From: an uncultured Collinsella sp.
Lineage (GTDB): Bacteria; Actinomycetota; Coriobacteriia; Coriobacteriales; Coriobacteriaceae
Assembly: GCA_900555515.1 (NCBI GenBank)
Contig: USLO01000011.1
Location: 1-19,643 of the forward strand
Reading direction: 5' to 3'
Length of the DNA: 19,643 nucleotides
Both the position numbers and the translations under genes were made by a program. The notes beneath the pieces are model-generated. The model made no database searches. It saw only the letters and a program-made list of their open reading frames with translations, and was not told the origin of the DNA. Positions 13,630 to 19,643 of this stretch are shown here, piece by piece (position 1 is the stretch's first letter; each line of letters starts with the position of its first letter).

Positions 13630-15036
13630 ATGCGCCAAAACGGATCCAACTTAAACGGGCGTTCGGGTGCGCGTCCGACGGCGCGCCGCGACCTGGGGCA
13701 GCTGCCCAGCGGTCAGCGCAAGCGTCACCGTAAGCCCGGCGCGATGTATCTCAACCATAGCCGCGGCTTTAGCGACCGCAGCGCTCGCATCGGCAACAGC
13801 CGCACACCCCGTCGTTCGTCTCGCCTGCCCTATGCGCTCATCGCCGTGGGTTGCGCGCTCGTGCTGTTTATCGCTGCCGTCGTGGGCTACGTCAACCGCA
13901 GCGTGGACGTGGAGCTCAACGGGCAAAAGACCGCGGTGCGCGTGGGCTCTACGTTGCAGAATCTCATCGACGACCAGGAGTTGACTGACACCTACGACGC
14001 AGGAGACCTGCTGGCCGTCGATGACAGCGTGCTCAAGCGCCATGGGGGCGAAAAGCTGTCGGTGAAGGTCGACGGCAAGCGCGTGAAGCAGGGCAAATGG
14101 GATAGCCGCGAACTTGAGGGTGGCGAGAAGGTGACGGTCAAGGATGGCCGTAATACCTACGAGAAGCACGAGGTTCAGGCTACGGTTATTGAGCCCAAGC
14201 TCAAGGTCGAGGGCACGGGCGCTATCGAGTATGTGCAGACGTGGGGTGTCCAGGGCCGCTCCGAGGTGTGGGTTGGTGAGCAGTCGGGCAAGACGCAAGA
14301 CCGCGGCGAGGTTGTGCCCGCCACCGATTGCGTCGTTGCGTGCGCCAGCGTGGCGCCCAAGGGCAACAAAAAGTACGTGGCGCTGACGTTTGACGAGGGT
14401 CCGAGCGGCGCCACCAAACAGATCTTGCAGGTGCTCAAGGAAAAGGGCGTCACCGCGACGTTCTTCCTTTCGGGCGATGCGGTCGAGGCCTCGCCTGCCA
14501 CGGCCAAGGCGATTGTCGATGCCGGGTGCGAGATCGGATCCAACAGCTACAGCGACGATTCGCTCAAGGGTCAGGACCGTGAGGCGGTACGCGAACAGAT
14601 CACGAAAGGCACCGATGCGGTTAAGTCGGCGACCGGCGTGAAGACGATGCTACTGCGTGCTCCCTACGCTGCCTTTGACGAGCAAAACTGGATTGATGCG
14701 ATGGACCTGGTCTCCGCCGTGGTCTCGTGGAATATCGACTCGGGCGACTGGCTGCTCAACGGTGCCGACGAGCAGGTCTCGACGGTGCTCGATTCGGTGA
14801 CGCCGGGCAATATCGTGCTGCTCACCGATAGGGACGAATGCGCCGAGCAGACGCTCGAGGCGCTGCCGCAGATTATCGACGGCCTCATCGCCGACGGCTA
14901 CAAGATCGTGACGCTCAGCGACCTGGTCAAGACGGACACGTCGCTGAGCAAAAAGCTCACCTCGTTGACGAAGGTCACCATGCCCAAGGACGCCGTGTTC
15001 CCCCAACTTGCCGAGGACGACGACACCACAGAGTAG
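13630..15036 (+). CDS. Membrane-anchored NodB-fold (polysaccharide deacetylase-like) protein, probably catalytically inactive
   Basis: 468 residues: a basic cytoplasmic stretch (1-67), one membrane helix (68-88), an extracytoplasmic region (about 92-235) loosely like DUF348/ubiquitin-like domains, and a NodB homology domain (about 247-432). The fold motifs are recognisable but the metal ligands are gone. TFDDGP is TFDEGP (D255, E256). The H-x3-H motif is replaced by N305-S-Y-S-D309. RPPYG is RAPYA (343-347). WNIDSGDW (367-374) is kept, but the LLHD histidine is T399 in LLTD. A peptidoglycan or polysaccharide deacetylase reaction is therefore unlikely; carbohydrate or protein binding at the cell surface is more plausible. 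GGAGGG at 13621-13626 precedes ATG 13630. The gene appears monocistronic between two hairpins. Confidence 0.9.
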   Translation: MRQNGSNLNGRSGARPTARRDLGQLPSGQRKRHRKPGAMYLNHSRGFSDRSARIGNSRTPRRSSRLPYALIAVGCALVLFIAAVVGYVNRSVDVELNGQKTAVRVGSTLQNLIDDQELTDTYDAGDLLAVDDSVLKRHGGEKLSVKVDGKRVKQGKWDSRELEGGEKVTVKDGRNTYEKHEVQATVIEPKLKVEGTGAIEYVQTWGVQGRSEVWVGEQSGKTQDRGEVVPATDCVVACASVAPKGNKKYVALTFDEGPSGATKQILQVLKEKGVTATFFLSGDAVEASPATAKAIVDAGCEIGSNSYSDDSLKGQDREAVREQITKGTDAVKSATGVKTMLLRAPYAAFDEQNWIDAMDLVSAVVSWNIDSGDWLLNGADEQVSTVLDSVTPGNIVLLTDRDECAEQTLEALPQIIDGLIADGYKIVTLSDLVKTDTSLSKKLTSLTKVTMPKDAVFPQLAEDDDTTE

Positions 15037-15038
15037 TT

Positions 15039-15068
15039 ATTGGGTAGTCGTTTAAGAACGTCCCCAAT
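15039..15068. repeat. Compact REP-like palindrome after the NodB-fold gene
   Basis: ATTGGG (15039-15044) pairs with CCCAAT (15063-15068). Inside, CGTT (15049-15052) pairs with AACG (15057-15060) around TAAG. It follows the stop codon directly, with no T run. It resembles short dispersed palindromes of the REP type, but copy number cannot be judged from one window. Confidence 0.4.
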
Positions 15069-15148
15069 GGCTATGTCACGGATGCGTCAGCGTTTGGTAT
15101 GCCTGCAATGTGCAGCGCATAAATTCGATGCCGCAGGGCGATGCTGAT

Positions 15149-15157
15149 GCTATAGTT
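15149..15157 (+). promoter_or_regulatory. Extended -10 promoter of the Mg transporter operon
   Basis: TGCTATAGT is an extended -10 (TGn followed by TATAGT). No good -35 is present at 16-18 bases, which the extended element can make up for. The expected start is near 15164, giving a leader of about 200 bases. Confidence 0.6.
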
Positions 15158-15163
15158 ACTGCG

Positions 15164-15364
15164 GTTAATGAGGGTCAAGAGAAAGGTTACAGGTGAAATC
15201 CAAACCTCGACCATACAGTCGATGACCCCATGCAGGTGCTTTTTGCGCATGCACGGGGTGTAAGCGTCGAGCGGCGTGCCGCCCGCGCATGCGTATACAT
15301 ATCCAGAAGCCTCCGGACGCCGCACATGCGGCCGCGTTCGGGGGAATAATGATGGGGAGCACCA
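15164..15364 (+). promoter_or_regulatory. Structured mRNA leader of the mgtE-like/NRAMP operon, candidate riboswitch
   Basis: About 200 bases, no coding capacity, several alternative helices. Form 1 is a three-way junction closed by GGGTCA/TGACCC (15173-15178, 15223-15228) with AGGTT/AACCT (15184-15188, 15203-15207) and CGAC/GTCG (15208-15211, 15218-15221). Form 2 pairs ACCCCATGCA (15225-15234) with TGCACGGGGT (15250-15259), one A-C mismatch, and so excludes the closing stem of form 1. The loop of form 2, GGTGCTTTTT (15235-15244), is complementary at all ten positions (four G-U) to GGGGAGCACC (15354-15363), which contains the ribosome site. A further hairpin (about 15312-15340) stands before the start. 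It matches no riboswitch class I know by eye: M-box and cobalamin landmarks were sought and not found. Mg2+ sensing is inference from the genes. Confidence 0.55.
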
Positions 15365-17209
15365 TTGAATTATCTGAGTGAGATGCTCAAATTGCCGGTC
15401 TTGGACGTCGATGGCGAAAAGCTCGGCGTGGTGAACGATTTTGGCATTGCTACCGGCGAAGTTTTTCCGCACGTGACGTCGCTCGCGTTCCGCGGACCCG
15501 GCAAGACGCCGTTTATGATCAGCTGGCGCAAATGGGTCGACCGTATCGACGAGACGGGTGTACACCTTAAGACGTCGGCCACCGAAATCCGTTTTTCGTA
15601 CCTGCAGCCGACCGAACTCTTGCTTGCCCGTGACGTGCTCAACAAGCAGATTGTCGACACGCAGGGCATGAAGGTCGTGCGCGTCAACGACATCAAGTTT
15701 TCCATGTCGGGCGAAAACCAGCTGCGCCTGCTGGGCGCCGAGGTCGGTGCCCGCGGTCTGCTACGCGCCATCAGCCCCGCGCTCGAGCATATCGTCGAAG
15801 GCTTTATGAAGCACCTGGGCAAGCCGCTCAGTGAGGACATCATCGCTTGGTCCTACATGGACCTGCTCGACCGCTCGACCAAGAACATTCAACTCTCGGT
15901 GTCGCATAAGACGCTCGGCGAGCTACACCCTGCCGACATCGCCGACATTATCGAGCAGCTCGACCCGCGCCTGCGTGCGCAGGTGTTTGCACAGCTCGAT
16001 ACTGCCCAGGCCGCCGAGGCCATCTCGGAGTTCGATGACGACGAGCTTATGACCGAGATGCTCGAGGGCCTGTCCGACACGGACGCATCGTCGATGCTGG
16101 CTATGATGGACCCGGACGATGCAGCCGACCTGATCGACGAGCTCGATTACGAGAAGGCCGAGAAGCTCCTGCGCCTGATGGGCGTCAAGGAGGAGAAGGC
16201 GATTCGTAACCTGCTGGGGTATGAGGACAACACCGCCGGCCGCATCATGACCTCGGAGTTTGTCTCCCTGCCCGCCACGGCAACGGTCGGTGACGCCATC
16301 GAGGCGATTCGCGAGCTCGACGAGGACTTCGAGAGCGTCTACTACGTCTATACCGAGGATCCGAGCGGCATGCTGACCGGCGTGCTTTCGCTGCGCACGC
16401 TGATCGTAGCCGACCGCGACGCCACGCTAGGTCAGCTGGCCTATCGCGACCTGGTCTATGTGTCGCCCGACGAGGACCAGGAAGACGTGACGGACGAGAT
16501 GACCAAGTACGACCTGGTTGCCATCCCTGTCTGCGATGAGAACCGTCATATCCTGGGTATCGTGACCTTCGACGACGCCATGGACGTTATCGCCGAGGAG
16601 CATCAGGAGGACCTGCAGATCGCCGGTGTCGGCTCGGGCGATAGCGCGTCGGACGACTCGACGAACGTGCTCAGCTGGTTCGTGCATCGTCAGTACTGGG
16701 TTGTTGTATGGGGCATCGCGTCGTGCATCATGGCGACCGTGCTGGGAACGGCGCTCGGCTCCGCGCATCTGGTGGTGTTCCCCATGTGCGCCATGCCGCT
16801 CGTGCTGCTGGCGGCCTCGCGCATGGTGTCGTTCGTCAAGAACTACTTTCTGGAGTATGACGGTCACGACGACGAGCCCAAGCCGTATCTGGGGTTCTTC
16901 TTCCAGAGCACGGGCATGGGCCTGATTCTGTCACTCGTGACCTACCTGTGCGCCCAGCTGGTGCGCACCGCTGCGTTCCCCGATGCGCCCATGTTTGAGG
17001 AGCAACTCTTTACCGGGTGCTTTAATATCGCTGCCATCATTTGCCTGGTTGGCAACATGAGCGCCGTGATTTACCTGATGGTGCTGTTCTGGCGTGACGA
17101 GCATGACCTCAACACGTCGGGCACCGCCATGAACGTTATTGCCGTCATGATCTCGTGCGTAGCGTACTGCGCCGCTGCGGTGCTGCTCACCATGTCGGTC
17201 ATTGGTTAG
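15365..17209 (+). CDS. mgtE: MgtE-like Mg2+ transporter family protein with N-terminal PRC-barrel domains
   Basis: 614 residues, against about 450 for ordinary MgtE. Two PRC-barrel-like segments (about 6-60 and 85-135) precede the MgtE N superhelical domain (about 180-290, ending in GYEDNTAGRIMTSEF). A CBS pair follows (about 293-350 and 362-412), then a membrane domain of about five helices (about 440-614). The cytosolic part is clear MgtE, which senses Mg2+ in known members. The membrane part lacks the usual GGNxGxQ and DPA motifs, and no aspartate is evident at the last-helix position that binds Mg2+ in characterised MgtE. Transport is therefore uncertain; a sensor or partner role is possible. 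TTG start at 15365 follows GGGGAG (15354-15359) by five bases; the next in-frame ATG, 15383, would be too far. Start and ribosome site lie within the structured leader's reach. Eight bases separate it from the NRAMP gene. Confidence 0.85.
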   Translation: MNYLSEMLKLPVLDVDGEKLGVVNDFGIATGEVFPHVTSLAFRGPGKTPFMISWRKWVDRIDETGVHLKTSATEIRFSYLQPTELLLARDVLNKQIVDTQGMKVVRVNDIKFSMSGENQLRLLGAEVGARGLLRAISPALEHIVEGFMKHLGKPLSEDIIAWSYMDLLDRSTKNIQLSVSHKTLGELHPADIADIIEQLDPRLRAQVFAQLDTAQAAEAISEFDDDELMTEMLEGLSDTDASSMLAMMDPDDAADLIDELDYEKAEKLLRLMGVKEEKAIRNLLGYEDNTAGRIMTSEFVSLPATATVGDAIEAIRELDEDFESVYYVYTEDPSGMLTGVLSLRTLIVADRDATLGQLAYRDLVYVSPDEDQEDVTDEMTKYDLVAIPVCDENRHILGIVTFDDAMDVIAEEHQEDLQIAGVGSGDSASDDSTNVLSWFVHRQYWVVVWGIASCIMATVLGTALGSAHLVVFPMCAMPLVLLAASRMVSFVKNYFLEYDGHDDEPKPYLGFFFQSTGMGLILSLVTYLCAQLVRTAAFPDAPMFEEQLFTGCFNIAAIICLVGNMSAVIYLMVLFWRDEHDLNTSGTAMNVIAVMISCVAYCAAAVLLTMSVIG

Positions 17210-17217
17210 GTGGTCGC

Positions 17218-18480
17218 GTGCAAAATACCAAGCAAAAGTCGGGCACCAAGCAAAAGTTGACCATCGCGGCCATCTTTGGCGCTATGGGCCCCGGTCTGCT
17301 GGCGGCGCTTTCGGGCAATGACGCCGGCGGCATTGCAACGTATTCCAGTGCGGGCGCCAACTATGGCTACAAGATGCTCTGGATGCTTCCCGTCATGACT
17401 GTGCTGCTCATCGTGACGCAGGAGACCGCGGCGCGCTGCGGCTGCGTCACGGGCAAGGGCCTGGCATCGCTCATCCGCGAGCGCTTTGGCGTGCGCAAGA
17501 GTGTACTTGCTATGGCGGCGCTGTTGATCGCCAACACGGCTGTGACCATTTCGGAGTTTGCGGGTATCGCCAGCGGCCTTGCTCTCTTTGGCGTGCCGGC
17601 GAGCATCTCGGTGCCTTTGGTGGCGCTGCTGGTGTGGATGCTTACCATGTCGGGTAGTTTCCAGCGCATCGAGAAGATTCTGCTGCTGGTGAGCTGCGTG
17701 TTCGTGACCTATATCGTCGCTGCATTTATGGCTGGCCCCAACTGGGGTGAGGTCGCGGTCGACCTGGTCGTGCCTAACATTCAAAATGACCCCAGCTACG
17801 TGTCGCTCGTGGTCGCAACGATCGGTACCACCATCGCGCCGTGGATGATTTTCTTGGCGCAGAACAACGTGGTCGATAAGAACGCGGGCGAGGACGATAT
17901 CGTGCTGCAGCGCATCGATACCGTGAGCGGCTCGCTTGCCGCCGATGTCATTGCCGGCTTTATTATCATCACGACCGGTACGGTGTTGTTCCCCGCGGGT
18001 ATTCAGATTAGCGATGCCGCCGATGCCGCCCGCGCGCTGGAGCCTATTGCGGGTCAGTGGTCCACGGTGCTGTTTGCCTCGGGCCTGGTCGCGGCGAGCT
18101 TCTTGGCTGCCTGCGTGCTGCCGGGCGTCACGTCGAGCGCTATCTGCGAGGCATTTGGCTGGGAGCGCGGCGCCGACCGCAGCTGGGACGAGGCCCCGGT
18201 CTATCGTGGCATCATTACGGCCATCATCGGTATCTCTGCCGTGCTGGTGCTTATGCCCGGCGTCGATCTGTTCCAGATTATGATGACCTCACAGGTCATC
18301 AATGGTGTGCTGTTGCCCGTGGTTCTGGTGTTCCAGGTGGTTATCGCCGCCGACCGTCACATTATGGGCGCCAACCGCAACGGCCGCGTGTGGAACGTGC
18401 TCACGTGGGCGACTATCGGCGTGATTACGGTGCTCACGGTCGTCATGTTTGTGCTGCAAGCGATGGGCTACAGCGCTTAA
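17218..18480 (+). CDS. NRAMP-family divalent metal transporter, NRMT (Mg2+) type
   Basis: Eleven-helix inner-membrane transporter of the SLC11/NRAMP superfamily, 420 residues. The substrate-site motifs differ from Mn/Fe transporters. In helix 1 the DPGN motif reads D35-A-G-G38, so the asparagine ligand is glycine. In helix 6 the MPH motif reads A207-P-W209, so the methionine ligand is alanine. Loss of Asn and Met with the Asp kept is the mark of the NRAMP-related Mg2+ transporters (NRMT), one of which is characterised from the coriobacterium Eggerthella lenta. Mg2+ is therefore the likely substrate, which fits the MgtE-like partner gene; Mn2+ remains possible. GTG 17218 follows TTAGGTGG (17206-17213), which overlaps the MgtE stop. 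It is the last gene of the operon, followed by a strong terminator. Confidence 0.9.
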   Translation: MQNTKQKSGTKQKLTIAAIFGAMGPGLLAALSGNDAGGIATYSSAGANYGYKMLWMLPVMTVLLIVTQETAARCGCVTGKGLASLIRERFGVRKSVLAMAALLIANTAVTISEFAGIASGLALFGVPASISVPLVALLVWMLTMSGSFQRIEKILLLVSCVFVTYIVAAFMAGPNWGEVAVDLVVPNIQNDPSYVSLVVATIGTTIAPWMIFLAQNNVVDKNAGEDDIVLQRIDTVSGSLAADVIAGFIIITTGTVLFPAGIQISDAADAARALEPIAGQWSTVLFASGLVAASFLAACVLPGVTSSAICEAFGWERGADRSWDEAPVYRGIITAIIGISAVLVLMPGVDLFQIMMTSQVINGVLLPVVLVFQVVIAADRHIMGANRNGRVWNVLTWATIGVITVLTVVMFVLQAMGYSA

Positions 18481-18498
18481 CGCCCACTTTTGCTTCCG

Positions 18499-18533
18499 AA
18501 CAGGCCGCAGCGATGGGCTGCGGCCTGTTTTTT
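18499..18533 (+). terminator. Rho-independent terminator of the Mg transporter operon
   Basis: A 13-bp stem (18499-18511 with 18517-18529), loop GATGG, GC-rich, followed by a run of six T (18528-18533). It separates the operon from the convergent acyltransferase gene. Confidence 0.93.
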
Positions 18534-18590
18534 GCCCACGACCTCTTGGGGCCGGCTCGAAAAGAGTGATTTTGGGTTGTTTGCTGCGGA

Positions 18591-19643
18591 CTACTTGTCG
18601 GTGCCCAGCTTGTGCGGCTTGAAGGCAAGCGCATTGACGAGTGCGTCGGTGGCAGACTTGACGGCTGCCGGCTGTGGATCGTTGACGTGATCCTCGGGAT
18701 GCACGGGCAGGTCCTTCTTGACTGCATCGTGGATCAAGTTGAGGTACTCAGTCACGCCAGTGGTCGATAGGTGCGTGCCATCGCCATCGAACAGGTCGTT
18801 GCGGTTGGCACTATATCCGTACCAGTCGATAACGCGTACGTTCTTGTAGCGCGTAGCGGCGTTGGCAATGGCCCGGTTGGTAGAGCCAACCCACGGCTGC
18901 GGGCTGCGCGTGTTCACAAACACCACAATACGCTTATCTCCCGTATCGGCCATGATGGCGTCGATCTGGTCGTCGGTTACCAAGCCGTTGGTGCCCAGCG
19001 CAAAGACCACAATCTTGCCGGCAAGGTTCTGTTGGAGATAGCCCTCAAATGTCGCACGGCCCGCATCGAACTGGCGGCCCTTTTCGGCATCGATATGGCT
19101 GTGCGGGAACACGCCGTCAAAGGTGTCCACGGCACGCAGCGACACGGAGTCGCCGATCATAAGCAGATCGTAGGAGCCATCGGGGAAGCCGTCGTTGTCC
19201 TTGTCGGTGTCGTCGGCCGCCTGCTGGTCGGTGGGCGCGGTGTTCTTGGCTTCCTTGTTCAGAACTTCGGCGCCCTCGCCGCTCAGCGCAGACGTCTCGG
19301 GCACAAAGACCAGGCCGCCCAGTGCAACGACCAACACGACAGCGCAGGCTGCGCAGGCAGGGACGTGCGCGCGTGCCCAGTTGGCGGGCGTGGCGGTGCC
19401 GTCGCGGAACTCGGATACGGTGCGCCCAAAGGCGCCCTTTCTAAACGGCGTCTCGATAAAGCGATATGAGCATTCGGCCACGGCGACCACCAACAGCACC
19501 TGCAAAATGTACTGCCACCACGGTGTATCGTTGATGTTGGCGACCGGGTTCATGAGCAACAGCAGGGGATAGTGCCACAGGTAGATGCTGTACGAGCGCT
19601 TGCCAACCCACACGAGCGGCTCGGCGGACAGCGCGCGGGCAAC
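18591..19643 (-). CDS. Acyltransferase-3 / SGNH-hydrolase O-acetyltransferase, OafA-like (5' part outside window)
   Basis: C-terminal 350 residues of a membrane O-acyltransferase that moves acetyl groups across the membrane and onto cell-surface glycans. The frame stays open to the window edge; the GTG at 19613 is internal, since VARALSAEPL before it continues the family's last acyltransferase-3 helix region. Numbering from that GTG: GKRSYSIYLWHYP (4-16) and RFIETPFRKG (51-60) are acyltransferase-3 hallmarks. A membrane helix follows at about 85-104. Then comes the SGNH domain with nucleophile S156 in IGDSVS, the oxyanion segment GTNG (207-210) and the D278-G-T-H281 acid/histidine pair. Between helix and SGNH domain lies DTDKDNDGFPD (about 135-146), like a thrombospondin type-3 calcium loop. 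The gene runs convergent to the Mg operon. Acceptor glycan unknown. Confidence 0.9.
   Translation of the reverse strand, partial: VARALSAEPLVWVGKRSYSIYLWHYPLLLLMNPVANINDTPWWQYILQVLLVVAVAECSYRFIETPFRKGAFGRTVSEFRDGTATPANWARAHVPACAACAVVLVVALGGLVFVPETSALSGEGAEVLNKEAKNTAPTDQQAADDTDKDNDGFPDGSYDLLMIGDSVSLRAVDTFDGVFPHSHIDAEKGRQFDAGRATFEGYLQQNLAGKIVVFALGTNGLVTDDQIDAIMADTGDKRIVVFVNTRSPQPWVGSTNRAIANAATRYKNVRVIDWYGYSANRNDLFDGDGTHLSTTGVTEYLNLIHDAVKKDLPVHPEDHVNDPQPAAVKSATDALVNALAFKPHKLGTDK

Noticed and set aside
15164..15230. Cobalamin riboswitch, because of GGTTAAT and GGTGAAATCC
   Set aside because: No B12 box follows and the order and spacing of the pieces do not fit; downstream genes are metal transporters.
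15164..15364. M-box Mg2+ riboswitch before mgtE
   Set aside because: The expected landmarks (such as ACGCUGCUGCCC and GACGCCAAUGGGU) are not present. A very divergent form cannot be excluded without a covariance search.
1..19643. CRISPR arrays, insertion sequences, phage or toxin-antitoxin genes
   Set aside because: No regularly spaced repeats, transposase, integrase or small toxin-like pairs were seen on either strand.

Overview
The window looks like a chromosomal stretch of a high-GC anaerobic gut actinobacterium of the class Coriobacteriia, most likely Collinsella or a close relative. The reasons are gene content (a DUF362 ferredoxin protein, an NRAMP-related Mg transporter type known from Eggerthella, phospho-beta-glycosidase PTS operons), GC-rich coding sequence with strong C/G third positions, frequent GTG/TTG starts and strong Shine-Dalgarno sites. 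Species assignment is an inference from style, not from a marker gene.

Layout. (1) 1-1173: 3' part of a DUF362 / double [4Fe-4S] protein, followed by a strong terminator. (2) 1181-9084: two colinear copies (about 80 % identical by hand count, 39 bases fully identical) of a ~213-bp palindromic intergenic element bracket a visibly AT-richer 7.5-kb sugar module. The module reads LicR/ManR-type PRD regulator, EIIA, EIIB and EIIC of the lactose/cellobiose PTS, then two GH1 phospho-glycosidases. The first carries a 6-phospho-beta-glucosidase phosphate-site signature and the second a 6-phospho-beta-galactosidase (LacG) one. Together they would import a beta-linked disaccharide as its 6-phosphate and split it in the cytoplasm, switched on by the regulator. 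(3) 9177-12276: hemolysin III (PAQR-like) membrane protein, a CNNM/CorB-type DUF21-CBS protein, and an acidic-tailed protein whose N-terminal part resembles the N-domain of cyanophycin synthetase. (4) 12356-15036: a YtxH small protein overlapping a PRC-barrel protein gene, then a membrane-anchored NodB-fold protein that has lost its metal-binding residues. (5) 15149-18533: an extended -10 promoter, a ~200-nt structured leader, an mgtE-like gene with PRC-barrel domains and an atypical membrane domain, and an NRAMP homologue with the residues of the Mg-transporting NRMT branch, closed by a textbook terminator. (6) 18591-19643, minus strand: 3' part of an acyltransferase-3/SGNH O-acetyltransferase.

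The most interesting part is region 5. A candidate cis-regulatory RNA has two mutually exclusive helices, and a hairpin loop that is complementary over ten positions to the Shine-Dalgarno region of an apparent two-transporter Mg operon. No known riboswitch class could be matched by eye. Other points of interest are the dead NodB enzyme, the stand-alone cyanophycin-synthetase-like N-domain, and the repeat-bracketed PTS module. No tRNA, rRNA, CRISPR array, transposase or phage gene was seen.
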